The notes: a model not told the origin generated them from the letters alone. 64,000 nucleotides of DNA from Paraphysomonas bandaiensis (GCA_965644295.1 CBFFRP010000290.1:43121-107120); one strand, 5' to 3'. Positions 1 through 14,200 are shown, counted from the first letter of the stretch. Numbers and translations: made by a program.

Positions 1-262
1 CAGGTACGGGTACGATGATGTTTGGTGTGCCGCTCAGATCATAGTACTGAGACAGGTGCACCAGAGCCGCAAACTGAAACTCCAAATCTTCAAATATCCA
101 TGACGAGTTCAAGATCTTGAAGACAAACTCACTCCCATCTCCGCATACGAGTTTGTAGTTTAAGTCCTGACAGCTCCCCAGAGGCGATATGTCCCCCTGG
201 AGACCATAGTGCACAAGCACAAGATCCCGCACCTCTGATATGTGACGAATAGGGGCTGTCAT
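1..262 (-). CDS. Aminoglycoside phosphotransferase-fold kinase, hydroxylysine-kinase-like, N-terminal part
   Basis: An open minus-strand frame runs from an ATG at 262 to the window edge (about 87 codons, no stop). The reading contains a stretch like the N-lobe of APH-family small-molecule kinases: a short helix ending HYGLQGDI, a spacer, then LNYKLVCGDGSEFVFKI, which looks like the beta strands carrying the ATP-contacting lysine (FVFKI), then a helix with FQFAALVHL. In hydroxylysine kinase (HYKK/AGPHD1) and related bifunctional proteins this is the start of the kinase domain, which phosphorylates small hydroxylated metabolites. The catalytic loop would lie outside the window. It diverges from RNF113, with the (GTAT)n tract between them. 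The family is inferred from a short segment, so substrate is not assigned. Confidence 0.5.
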   Translation of the reverse strand, partial: MTAPIRHISEVRDLVLVHYGLQGDISPLGSCQDLNYKLVCGDGSEFVFKILNSSWIFEDLEFQFAALVHLSQYYDLSGTPNIIVPVP

Positions 263-402
263 ACGGTCTAAGTTGGGTAGAGCGATAATGATAATACATT
301 ACGAATGAGTCGGAGGATAAGAAGGCTGTGTATGTAGATATCATTCTGGGGGAGTTGAGGACATATGAACATATGGTTCATATATCTACAGCAGCTATAC
401 GT

Positions 403-603
403 GTGTATGTATGTATGTATGTATGTATGTATGTATGTATGTATGTATGTATGTATGTATGTATGTATGTATGTATGTATGTATGTATGTATGTATGTAT
501 GTATGTATGTATGTATGTATGTATGTATGTATGTATGTATGTATGTATGTATGTATGTATGTATGTATGTATGTATGTATGTATGTATGTATGTATGTAT
601 GTA
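403..603. repeat. (GTAT)n microsatellite
   Basis: About 50 uninterrupted copies of the tetranucleotide GTAT lie between two divergent genes (partial kinase, minus; RNF113, plus). The motif has no stop codon in any of the six frames, so it produces spurious ORFs of Met-Tyr-Val-Cys or Ile-His-Thr-Tyr repeats. The same motif occurs at 30921-32506 and, briefly, near 14190-14260. The rest of 263-718 is presumably shared promoter and leader sequence; I see no other feature in it. Confidence 0.97.
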
Positions 604-718
604 CACAGAGTGGAGTGTAGAGGTGTGTTGATTGGTTTGTTTGTTTGAAAGTGAGGTATGTGAATATGGTGAGGAGTGCGTGGGGCTGTTAGTTGTATAG
701 TTGTGTATAGTTCTCATT

Positions 719-2160
<1,442 letters not shown>

Positions 2161-3313
2161 ATTATGTGTTTATTGAAGAAATAGTCCAACCATGTTATGT
2201 GTCGGAAGAATTCATATGGATTACGCAGCGAAAATGACAAATAAACTCGAGAAATAGCTAAATTATGAAATAAATGTTATTCATTGGTTTATTTGACTTG
2301 CTTTTTGCTACGAGACTATCGTGCAAACACGATCAAGGCAGAAATTATTGCTCTTCAATAATATCACATGCTCATCGTGCCACTAAATCTTGTAGTAAAG
2401 AAGTAGGTGATTTGGTACCTTCTAATCTAGAGAGAAAAAGAAGTATTTATCAACCGATCACGCTTGAAATAGCTATATAGACATTATTGAAACACGTGAC
2501 GTCGTATGTAATATGTAACTACACACTACATAACTACTAATGTTTACATGAAAGGTACATTAGTTAAATTGTTTTGCTACACTGTTTTGACTCTTACACC
2601 CCTAGTTTTTGCTAAATATCAGACATTCACTACTACTTTTCTAAGCTTAACAGATATAATGGGTTTGTACGTTTGTACCTATGACCAGATAATCAGTAGT
2701 TATGCAGCTTAATACGCTAACCTTCATTTTTAAAACATCAATTGATTTAATTGGCAATTCAATTGGTGTGCGAGCCTGGTTCTAACAATGACATATATAA
2801 ATTTCAAATTTTACTCTATTCTATATTATGCACAATGAAGATTTAATCTTAATAATAGTAAGAAAAACGTTGTGATTACTAGAATGCAAAATTGATCTTT
2901 ATATGCACTGCTATTGTGCCGCTTACATTTGAATCTTAACTACTTCAGTATGAAGTGCAAGTCTTACCATGCGTAGTTGTATCATTTTATTGCTGATTAT
3001 AGTATTGCTCTTGATATGAGTTTGTTATCTGTTATCTGCACACGGGAATTCGTGCAGAAGCTCAAGAACACATATTTCATGCAATATGCATTGTTTAATT
3101 GAAGCTAGTTTTATAGATCAGTTTCGTCGATAAAGATAAGAAAGGATACTACAACTTTTGTAACATAATTTGAAAGATATTTTGGTAGTAGAGAAGACCT
3201 TAAGCAATCACATTATATTTTTCTACCAATAATCATGGGATCGTGTGTAGAAAATCAGATCAGATTCCTTGTCAACGGAAGAATGAAATTACAACAAATA
3301 CATAAACTATAAA
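2161..3313. other. AT-rich intergenic region, no gene seen
   Basis: This stretch lies between the 3' ends of RNF113 (plus) and EHHADH (minus), which are convergent. I see no conserved coding signal. The 68-codon ORF near 2274-2480 has no recognisable motif and looks incidental. Both 3' UTRs must lie here. Confidence 0.6.
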
Positions 3314-6006
<2,693 letters not shown>

Positions 6007-6117
6007 TCAAACGATCTGACGGGTTAAGTGACAATAAATGGTTTCAATGCTGTGCAGTGCTGTCGACTTGCTATCATGAATATGAATCAAGACGAACATA
6101 CATATAATGAGTGCATA

Positions 6118-6138
6118 TGTGAAGCTTTTGGCTTCACA
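6118..6138. other. Palindromic 21-bp recombinase-type site in the EHHADH upstream region
   Basis: The site reads TGTGAAGC-TTTTG-GCTTCACA: two perfect 8-bp inverted arms around a 5-nt spacer. It lies about 110 bp upstream of the EHHADH start codon, within a 195-bp copy of the left end of the recombinase element found intact at 9439. Confidence 0.85.
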
Positions 6139-6308
6139 CTAGGGGTTTTTAGATGAGGAAAAAACCCATAGAGCTTCACATATGCAGTCCATACATATAA
6201 TGAGTGCATATGTGAAGCTTTTTGCTACAACTGTGAAGCTACGTATTCTCTGTATACTGTGTATATGGTATACATAGGTATACGTGTACGTATATGAGTG
6301 TATACCTC

Positions 6309-8710
6309 GTAGAGCTAAATGATGATTCGGTATAGAAGTCTTCGAGTGATGGAAATGAAAGTCAACGTGCACATTCGTTTTTGTTACAGTGATTATGTTT
6401 TTCAGTTATTGTACATGTGTGACTCTGTAGGATACGAGTGAGAGTGTACAGTAGAACATGATCAGCTGTAGTATTATTGTGTTGTAGGGAGACACCATAA
6501 TTTTCTATCACTAACGATTTCTGTAGTATTTGCAAAGAGACTTGTCTTTTGCCTACCTGTAGTGTAGTTTGAACGGAGGACAACGGGCGAACTGGATCCG
6601 TGAGTGTTTGATTGATCTGTAGTATCAGTGTTGTATTTTCGATCCAAGTACGTATTTCTCTACGTGATAGGAAATTATGAAGAAGTCGAGCAACGAGAAG
6701 CTCAAGAAGTTTAGGAACAAGGCATTGGACCAGCGGTCCAGGGGCCAAGGGGCAGAGGCATTGACCCCAACGGTGCCGATTCTGAAGTATGGGACGAACA
6801 CCAACCTGGCGGTATTTAAGCAGAAGCTCACAGTGGCCGCCATGATGCTATTTGGTGACCTAGCGAGGCTCGTGGAGACCGATGAGTATTATGAACCACC
6901 CAAGATAAAGATCGAGGACTATGATCTTGATAATGACCCCCACGGTCTGAACCTGGAAGAACTTAAGGATGCGAGAAAGACACGCCAAAGGAAGATTGAC
7001 CAAATGCGTGACAACCGATCAGCTTTCTATGCGTTCATGTATGACAGACTGAGCAACGAGTCCGTGGACGCGATTAAGCAATTGGAGGAATACGAAGAGA
7101 TTAACTCCTCCAAGGACCCGCTACTGTTGTGGCTCGCTATCAAGCAGACTCACAAAACAGCGACGAACTCCAATGTAGGGACCATCATGCGTGCAGAGAC
7201 GAGAAAGAAGTACCAAGACGTGCGTCAGGGTCCATTTGAGAGTATCGTGGCCTATAAGGAGCGTTTCGATTTTCTTTTGGAAGCGTACAATGATATGGAG
7301 AATCCGAAGATGGAAGAAGAAGATATAGCGATGGACTTCTTCAGGGGTCTGGACGACACCAGATATGAGGAGTTTAAGACCAGTTTTATGAACGACTTAA
7401 TGATGGGTACCCAGAAGCCACCCAAGCACGTGAACGAGATCTACACTAAAGCTTCGAAGTATATCACCCCGAAGAGAGGAGCGAAACCTAATGGTGGTGT
7501 TGCATTTGTGAGCAGGAAGGACACCTCGACTAAACAACAGCGTCGCGCAGGTGATGCTGATGACAAGACGAAGTCGAATGGGACCGACGAGTCGAAAGGA
7601 GGCGTGCGAAAGCATAGAGGCCCTATTGTATGTTGGGGTTGTGGAAAGACTGGACACAAGCTAAACCAGTGTCAAGAGAACGTCGAACCAGAGGAGAAAC
7701 AATGCTCAGTGACTATGCAGAATGCGTTCACATCGGGAGGAGAGCGTTTCGAATGGTACGAAGTTCTACTAGACAATCAGGCGGATGTGTCCGTTGTGCA
7801 CCCGTGGCTACTGACAGATGTGAGACCTGCCGATCGTAAGTGTAAAGTAGCTGGCTTGTCTGGTCACGCAGTAGAACTGCCCAATGTGGGAGAGCTGCCA
7901 CAATTTTTCACATGTAAAACTGCCGACAACCTACGAGTCAGTGTGCTGTGCCAAGCTGATGTCGAAGACCTGTACCCTATTGTGTATGAGCCAGGAGTGT
8001 CATACACGGTGTGTCTACCTAATAGAGAGCTAGTGTTCTACAGACGGAACAAAATGTATATAGCTGATATGTGGGATTGGGTGACACAAGGCAGGGTAAA
8101 TATTACGACAACAAGAATGAAAGAACAAGAATACACTAAAAGCGAAGTGGTGAGAGCTCGGAGGGCGCTGGAACTTGTACGGAACGCGGGTTTCGACTCA
8201 GAGCAGGGAGCCATGAACCTTGTGAGCGACGGAAATGTAACAGACGTGCCGTTGACGGCGCAAGACGTGAGGCGAGCTTTCGACATATACGGGAAGCCTT
8301 ATGAAGCGGTTAGGGGGAAGACCACTAAACGTAAGAGCTGTAGGCAGTACGTGGACGTGGAAATCAAAGCAGATCAGCCCAAGCCGCAACGTTTGTATAC
8401 CGATATATTCAGTGTGAGAAAACAACCGTTCCTGATAACACTGTCCGAGCCACTGGGGTTGACTCTTGTATCTCCGGTAGCTAGTGAGAAGACTGATGAT
8501 CTAGGTCTAGCTTTTCAGGAGCAAGTATCTCTACTAAGAAGTCATGGTTTCGCACCAACTGTAGCCTATCTGGATCCGCAGCCTGGTTTCCAACCCCTCA
8601 GAGGACAGATTACAGGGGTGGAAGTGGATGTGTGTGGAGCAGGGGATCACATGGACAAGGTAGATCTCAAGATCCGGAGACTGAAAGAGACTATTAGATC
8701 TGTGCAGGCA
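6309..8710 (+). mobile_element. Truncated Ty1/copia-order retrotransposon fragment (leader, Gag, protease, integrase)
   Basis: This segment lies between the two 923-bp direct repeats. It holds about 370 bp of leader and one long gag-pol frame cut off inside the integrase, so reverse transcriptase and RNase H are missing. Integrase directly after protease is the copia order. I see no LTRs: neither edge matches the other. Confidence 0.8.
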
Positions 8711-8761
8711 GCAAAGAACGGCCAGACACCATTAACTCAAGTGCCTTTTCCACACCAATGA
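6677..8761 (+). CDS. Retrotransposon Gag-protease-integrase polyprotein, truncated, with a chimeric tail
   Basis: A 694-residue ORF. Residues about 20-280 look like Gag, with a region resembling capsid proteins of copia elements. A CCHC knuckle follows (CWGCGKTGHKLNQC, about residue 323). The protease region has LLDNQADVSVVHP, where the usual D-S/T-G is D-N-Q. The last third resembles a DDE integrase: a DGN..VPLTAQDVRRA element, then LYTDIFSV, VAYLDPQPGF and KVDLKIRRLKE, matching the expected D, D and E positions. The ORF runs past the junction at 8710, so its last ~17 codons are antisense EHHADH sequence and not retroelement protein. Probably a dead fragment, though its frame is fully open, which suggests a recent origin. 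Confidence 0.8.
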   Translation: MKKSSNEKLKKFRNKALDQRSRGQGAEALTPTVPILKYGTNTNLAVFKQKLTVAAMMLFGDLARLVETDEYYEPPKIKIEDYDLDNDPHGLNLEELKDARKTRQRKIDQMRDNRSAFYAFMYDRLSNESVDAIKQLEEYEEINSSKDPLLLWLAIKQTHKTATNSNVGTIMRAETRKKYQDVRQGPFESIVAYKERFDFLLEAYNDMENPKMEEEDIAMDFFRGLDDTRYEEFKTSFMNDLMMGTQKPPKHVNEIYTKASKYITPKRGAKPNGGVAFVSRKDTSTKQQRRAGDADDKTKSNGTDESKGGVRKHRGPIVCWGCGKTGHKLNQCQENVEPEEKQCSVTMQNAFTSGGERFEWYEVLLDNQADVSVVHPWLLTDVRPADRKCKVAGLSGHAVELPNVGELPQFFTCKTADNLRVSVLCQADVEDLYPIVYEPGVSYTVCLPNRELVFYRRNKMYIADMWDWVTQGRVNITTTRMKEQEYTKSEVVRARRALELVRNAGFDSEQGAMNLVSDGNVTDVPLTAQDVRRAFDIYGKPYEAVRGKTTKRKSCRQYVDVEIKADQPKPQRLYTDIFSVRKQPFLITLSEPLGLTLVSPVASEKTDDLGLAFQEQVSLLRSHGFAPTVAYLDPQPGFQPLRGQITGVEVDVCGAGDHMDKVDLKIRRLKETIRSVQAAKNGQTPLTQVPFPHQ

Positions 8762-9331
8762 GACGTGGAAGACGCTGTGTACCTCCCGCACCTGCACATA
8801 GATAATTGAGGAATGAATGACATACGCTTAGAACTTATTACCCGGGAGAATGCCAAGATGTACTTCAGGTAACCCCACAGATGCAGTTGGAGACGCCATT
8901 CTCCAGTGACACGAAAGTGCAACCTCTAAACCACCGCCCAGTGCCACACCATTGATACAGGCAACAAGCGGTTTATCAAACTCGTCTAGTGAAGCAATTA
9001 CCTGCATTATTCAATAAATATTTGAGATGTTCTGCACATAACACACACCTCTGTGAGTCCAGGCTTCATCATATGCTTCCCAAGTGAGAACTCAGCGATG
9101 TCAGCTCCTGCAGAGAAGTTCTTTCCTTCTCCAAACAGCACCAGAGAGTTGCTTCTATCAGATCGAGCCTGATCCAACAGTCTCAACACGCCGTCTCGAA
9201 CAGCCAGTGAGAACCCTGTCAGCATACAGCTCACCACATCAACAGCTGTTACAGATATGTATGATACCATTAACAGGAGGATTAGATATCTTTATAAATG
9301 AAACTCCGTTCTTCAAAAAATAATGAGCCAT
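8711..9331 (-). pseudogene. Truncated 5' copy of EHHADH (start codon to part of exon 4)
   Basis: By offset from the intact gene, it has the start codon at 9331, exons 1-3, and exon 4 up to 8711, where it breaks off. It could encode only the N-terminal half of the crotonase domain and lacks the whole dehydrogenase. The promoter region was copied too, so a truncated transcript is possible. Confidence 0.9.
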
Positions 9332-9442
9332 TCAAACGATCTGACGGGTTAAGTGACAATAAATGGTTTCAATGCTGTGCAGTGCTGTCGACTTGCTATC
9401 ATGAATATGAATCAAGACGAACATACATATAATGAGTGCATA

Positions 9443-9463
9443 TGTGAAGCTTTTGGCTTCACA
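9443..9463. other. Palindromic 21-bp site, left end of unit A
   Basis: TGTGAAGC arm, spacer TTTTG, GCTTCACA arm. It is flanked outward (left) by CATA, in mirror image to the right end, where TATG lies outward. Confidence 0.85.
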
Positions 9464-10274
9464 CTAGGGGTTTTTAGATGAGGAAAAAACCCATAGAGCT
9501 TCACATATGCAGTCCATACATATAATGAGTGCATATGTGAAGCTTTTTGCTACAACTGTGAAGCTACGTATTCTCTGTATACTGTGTATATGGTATACAT
9601 AGGTATACGTGTACGTATATGAGTGTATACCTCTGGGTGACTTCGAAGTGAATGTGATGTGGAGATATGCATATACGAGTACATGATTCAGAGGCTCTGC
9701 TGCCTCCTCTACTCACAGACACGAGTGAGGACTATCAACAGTGTGTGGTCATAGTGGTGTATAGTGGTGTGGGCTCCTCATGAGGAGAGAGACTCGTATG
9801 ATCATATGAATAATACCGCAGCAGATACACACACATACATACAGAACACCCACACACATATACATGCATAGACCGCATGGAGCACCCTGAATAGTCATAT
9901 AGCTGCACCAGAAGCCTTCACCACTAATGCGCTCCTGAGTGTGTTATTTTATATGGTGTATCTGCATTAATGGTGCTGTGGAAGCTTATGTATCCGTTAG
10001 AAGACTGTGACGCTGTTGTTAATGCAGCTGGTGGTGATCGTCCATATGAGGACTTCCTCTATAAGGATAACATATGAGTAATATGAGAGTGTGGATGAGT
10101 TGTGGGGGTGGTGAGAGTGTATGTATGTGGTAGATGGGCGCCTCTTACGACCCAACCAGTGAAGAGCCTGTCGACCATATGACTCCTAATACTGTATCAT
10201 TCGTAATGATCTGTTTTGTCATGTAAATATGACTGAGGTTTACATATATCATTTATCAAGATTAAGGTGATGTC

Positions 10275-10420
10275 GAAGATAAGATGTATGTGTATGTATG
10301 AAGGTGATGTCGAAGATAAGATGTATGTGTATGTATGAAGGTGATGTCGAAGATAAGATGTATGTGCATGTATGTATGAAGGTGTTGTCGTAGATAACAT
10401 ATGTATGTACATATATTACT
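10275..10420. repeat. Minisatellite within unit A (about 4 copies of a ~37-bp unit)
   Basis: The repeated unit begins AAGGTGATGTCGAAGATAAG and has a variable TATG-rich tail. Unit A has about four copies and unit B has one more, 41 bp long, which accounts exactly for the length difference between the two elements (2317 versus 2358 bp periodicity). Confidence 0.85.
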
Positions 10421-10542
10421 AGTGTTGTGTATCAGACCGTGTAGAGTCGTTTACTAATCATTTATCAAGATGACGGTGCTATTGTAGCTAAGAGATTGTA
10501 GCGTTTGATATGCACTACTTAAAATTAAAGAACTATCATTTA

Positions 10543-10860
10543 TCAATGCCGTACACGATTGAACTTGCAGATTTCATTGTACAAGCAACGTACGAAATTC
10601 ACAATTATATCCAGCACACTATAAAATATTTCATCATTAGCACGTGGAGGAACATTATTGAGGTTGCTGTATCCATCTGGCAGCAGCCCATTATCACTCA
10701 CGATAGTATTAACAAATGACCTCACGCACTGTACTAGCTCGAGTACAAGCAATAACATCACTCTTCTGTAGTCAAACGTCAACCGACGACTTATGAGACG
10801 ATATGGTCTTATTCCGCTCACCCTATCTCCATAGAACCATAAATCATACAGACAGATCAA
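10543..10860 (-). other. 105-codon open frame of unknown meaning inside unit A
   Basis: The frame is conserved in both units (again at 12901-13218) but I recognise no domain in it. Its position downstream of the recombinase core would fit the C-terminal catalytic domain, yet I cannot identify the R-H-R-Y residues in this or neighbouring frames. It may be a decayed part of the same gene. Confidence 0.3.
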
Positions 10861-10960
10861 TTGAATTCTGGCTGTAAATCTTCAACCCTTTGAAACGAAG
10901 TGCATAATCTGATCATCTTATCAGTTAAAGGGTTTCCACCATTTCATATTACATTCATGA

Positions 10961-11602
10961 TTATCTTGCATAATGCTCTTCTTTATCACTGACTTTTATG
11001 TCCGCTTTGTGCCCTTGCTCTTGAACAAGCATTGAGTCACCTTTCCAGCCAAAAAGTTCAATCATCAATGAAGCTACTGAATCAGATCTACTCATCAAAT
11101 TCCACATCAGTACAAAATATGCCCACATGAACAAGATATAGGACCAACTGCCTGCAATGGCATAGTGTACCATTAACATCATCTTCGTCGCTAACGTGTT
11201 ACAGCCATTCTTCTTCAGTTCATTGATATCTTTCTTGTAGCCATCTATTGCCTGGCTTAGTTCTACATATGCCCAAAGTAATCAAGACAGATGTCTTTCG
11301 GGAATGGAATCTTCAAATTTTCATCATCATCAGAGCTTCAGGGTACTCTGCTTTACACCACACTGCAATATGGCCAACCTTTGCTTGTATGCTGCTTTCA
11401 TTCCTGCTTTAGTTCGTTTCTTCTTATAGTCAGATACATTATCAGCATTGGAGTCAACAGACACAACCGGCTGTCGGCGTATACGGCCACTTCCTCTTCC
11501 CCTTTGAGGCAACTCTTCTTCCCTGTCTGAATCTGTCTCACTCATGTTCGCAGTAACTATGGTCGAATATTGATATATGCCTCTAACGGATATGACGTTC
11601 AA
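10961..11602 (-). pseudogene. Decayed Crypton-like tyrosine recombinase, unit A
   Basis: The minus strand gives three pieces in the right order but in different frames. First is a basic, Ser/Glu-rich N-terminus (MSETDSDREEELPQRGRG...). Next comes a core-binding-domain start, PFPKDICLDYFGHM, ending at a TAG. Then a shifted frame reads GYKKDINELKKNG and runs to MWNLMSRSDSVASL, FGWKGDSMLV and HKAD. That last block is the signature I know from large tyrosine-recombinase families in oomycetes and other protists (CWNLMARS...SV...HI.W..D.L...KTDQ). Premature stops and frameshifts sit at the same places in unit B, so the gene was already broken before the units multiplied. Confidence 0.6.
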
Positions 11603-11687
11603 GGAGAATAGTAGAGTATTCTAACAGTGTAAAGTGACAATTTCCCTGTAAAATGGTATTTTTATTATAGCAAAGTGCCGGTTTTTG

Positions 11688-11708
11688 TGTGAAGCCTAAA
11701 GCTTCACA
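11688..11708. other. Palindromic 21-bp site, right end of unit A
   Basis: TGTGAAGC arm, spacer CTAAA, GCTTCACA arm, followed outward by TATG. The arms equal those at the left end; only the 5-nt spacer differs. Confidence 0.85.
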
Positions 11709-11759
11709 TATGCATTGAATATGATTATCTACTATATATTTGTCCGTATTCGAGGCATA

Positions 11760-11780
11760 TGTGAAGCTTTTGGCTTCACA
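11760..11780. other. Palindromic 21-bp site, left end of unit B
   Basis: Same arms and TTTTG spacer as at 9443-9463. It is preceded by the linker ending GTATTCGAGG, not by the AATGAGTG that precedes unit A. Confidence 0.85.
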
Positions 11781-12591
11781 CTAGGGGTTTTTAGATGAGG
11801 AAAAAACCCATAGAGCTTCACATATGCAGTCCATACATATAATGAGTGCATATGTGAAGCTTTTTGCTACAACTGTGAAGCTACGTATTCTCTGTATACT
11901 GTGTATATGGTATACATAGGTATACGTGTACGTATATGAGTGTATACCTCTGGGTGACTTCGAAGTGAATGTGATGTGGAGATATGCATATACGAGTACA
12001 TGATTCAGAGGCTCTGCTGCCTCCTCTACTCACAGACACGAGTGAGGACTATCAACAGTGTGTGGTCATAGTGGTGTATAGTGGTGTGTGCTCCTCATGA
12101 GGAGAGAGACTCGTATGATCATATGAATAATACCGCAGCAGATACACACACATACATACAGAACACCCACACACATATACATGCATAGACCGCATGGAGC
12201 ACCCTGAATAGTCATATAACTGCACCAGAAGCCTTCACCACTAATGCGCTCCTGAGTGTGTTATTTTATATGGTGTATCTGCATTAATGGTGCTGTGGAA
12301 GCTTATGTATCCGTTAGAAGACTGTGACGCTGTTGTTAATGCAGCTGGTGGTGATCGTCCATATGAGGACTTCCTCTATAAGGATAACATATGAGTAATA
12401 TGAGAGTGTGGATGAGTTGTGGGGGTGGTGAGAGTGTATGTATGTGGTAGATGGGCGCCTCTTACGACCCAACCAGTGAAGAGCCTGTCGACCATATGAC
12501 TCCTAATACTGTATCATTCGTAATGATCTGTTTTGTCATGTAAATATGACTGAGGTTTACATATATCATTTATCAAGATTAAGGTGATGTC

Positions 12592-12778
12592 GAAGATAAG
12601 ATGTATGTGTATGTATGAAGGTGATGTCGAAGATAAGATGTATGTGTATGTATGAAGGTGATGTCGAAGATAAGATGTATGTGCATGTATGTATGAAGGT
12701 GTTGTCGTAGATAAGATCTGTGTGCATGTTTGTATGAAGGTGTTGTCGTAGATAACATATGTATGTACATATATTACT
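12592..12778. repeat. Minisatellite within unit B (about 5 copies)
   Basis: Same ~37-bp unit as in unit A with one extra 41-bp copy (the copy containing GATCTGTGTGCATG). Confidence 0.85.
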
Positions 12779-13318
12779 AGTGTTGTGTATCAGACCGTGT
12801 AGAGTCGTTTACTAATCATTTATCAAGATGACGGTGCTATTGTAGCTAAGAGATTGTAGCGTTTGATATGCACTACTTAAAATTAAAGAACTATCATTTA
12901 TCAATGCCGTACACGATTGAACTTGCAGATTTCATTGTACAAGCAACGTACGAAATTCACAATTATATCCAGCACACTATAAAATATTTCATCATTAGCA
13001 CGTGGAGGAACATTATTGAGGTTGCTGTATCCATCTGGCAGCAGCCCATTATCACTCACGATAGTATTAACAAATGACCTCACGCACTGTACTAGCTCGA
13101 GTACAAGCAATAACATCACTCTTTTGTAGTCAAACGTCAACCGACGACTTATGAGACGATATGGTCTTATTCCGCTCACCCTATCTCCATAGAACCATAA
13201 ATCATACAGACAGATCAATTGAATTCTGGCTGTAAATCTTCAACCCTTTGAAACGAAGTGCATAATCTGATCATCTTATCAGTTAAAGGGTTTCCACCAT
13301 TTCATATTACATTCATGA

Positions 13319-13960
13319 TTATCTTGCATAATGCTCTTCTTTATCACTGACTTTTATGTCCGCTTTGTGCCCTTGCTCTTGAACAAGCATTGAGTCACCT
13401 TTCCAGCCAAAAAGTTCAATCATCAATGAAGCTACTGAATCAGATCTACTCATCAAATTCCACATCAGTACAAAATATGCCCACATGAACAAGATATAGG
13501 ACCAACTGCCTGCAATGGCATAGTGTACCATTAACATCATCTTCGTCGCTAACGTGTTACAGCCATTCTTCTTCAGTTCATTGATATCTTTCTTGTAGCC
13601 ATCTATTGCCTGGCTTAGTTCTACATATGCCCAAAGTAATCAAGACAGATGTCTTTCGGGAATGGAATCTTCAAATTTTCATCATCATCAGAGCTTCAGG
13701 GTACTCTGCTTTACACCACACTGCAATATGGCCAACCTTTGCTTGTATGCTGCTTTCATTCCTGCTTTAGTTCGTTTCTTCTTATAGTCAGATACATTAT
13801 CAGCATTGGAGTCAACAGACACAACCGGCTGTCGGCGTATACGGCCACTTCCTCTTCCCCTTTGAGGCAACTCTTCTTCCCTGTCTGAATCTGTCTCACT
13901 CATGTTCGCAGTAACTATGGTCGAATATTGATATATGCCTCTAACGGATATGACGTTCAA
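13319..13960 (-). pseudogene. Decayed Crypton-like tyrosine recombinase, unit B
   Basis: Same three-piece remnant as 10961-11602, with the same interruptions. The 73-codon piece at 13319-13540 holds the MWNLMSRSDSVASL motif and the 90-codon piece at 13688-13960 is the N-terminus. Confidence 0.6.
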
Positions 13961-14045
13961 GGAGAATAGTAGAGTATTCTAACAGTGTAAAGTGACAATT
14001 TCCCTGTAAAATGGTATTTTTATTATAGCAAAGTGCCGGTTTTTG

Positions 14046-14066
14046 TGTGAAGCCTAAAGCTTCACA
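14046..14066. other. Palindromic 21-bp site, right end of unit B
   Basis: TGTGAAGC arm, spacer CTAAA, GCTTCACA arm, then TATG, as in unit A. Confidence 0.85.
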
Positions 14067-14113
14067 TATGCATTGAATATGATTATCTACTATATATTTG
14101 TCCGTATTCGAGG

Positions 14114-14200
14114 CATATGTGAAGCTTTTGGCTTCACACTAGGGGTTTTTAGATGAGGAAAAAACCCATAGAGCTTCACATATGCAGTCCATACATACAT
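14114..14200. mobile_element. Third, truncated left end of the recombinase element
   Basis: The palindromic site recurs at 14118-14138, followed by the left-end hairpin (GGGTTTTT...AAAAACCC) and GCTTCACATATG. The sequence then breaks off into a (CATA)n run with an inverted (TATG)n partner around 14190-14260. This end lies about 350 bp upstream of the DESI2 start codon. Confidence 0.8.

Larger units (their letters stand above)
8711..9633. repeat. Direct repeat, copy 2
   Basis: This is the second copy of 5386-6308. Its left edge abuts the copia-like fragment at 8710 and its right edge continues into the full recombinase unit (CTC at 9631-9633, then TGGGTGAC). Confidence 0.95.
9439..11712 (-). 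mobile_element. Tyrosine-recombinase element, unit A
   Basis: A ~2.27-kb unit bounded by inverted ends: the left end has the palindromic site at 9443-9463, the right end has it at 11688-11708, and the ~26-bp outer sequences are inverted copies of each other with one interior mismatch. It carries a decayed recombinase gene on the minus strand, a ~37-bp minisatellite and about 800 bp of noncoding DNA. A near-identical unit B follows head-to-tail after a 43-bp linker (11713-11755). The left end also has extra inverted copies of the CATATGTGAAGC half-site, giving a hairpin around a GGGTTTTT/AAAAACCC core. Confidence 0.75.
11756..14070 (-). mobile_element. Tyrosine-recombinase element, unit B
   Basis: A second, nearly identical unit in the same orientation, with offset 2317 from unit A at its left end and 2358 after the minisatellite. 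I noticed only a handful of substitutions (for example C at 10783 versus T at the matching base in 13124-13125, and AGCTGC versus AACTGC near 12220). A third left end follows at 14114. Confidence 0.75.

Noticed and set aside
6677-6950. Reading the 923-bp repeats as LTRs of the enclosed retroelement
   Set aside because: The repeats contain EHHADH exons and the recombinase-element end, are not TG...CA bounded, and the enclosed element is truncated inside integrase.
10275-10420. CRISPR-like array
   Set aside because: The 37-bp units are contiguous without unique spacers, in a eukaryotic transposable element; this is a minisatellite.
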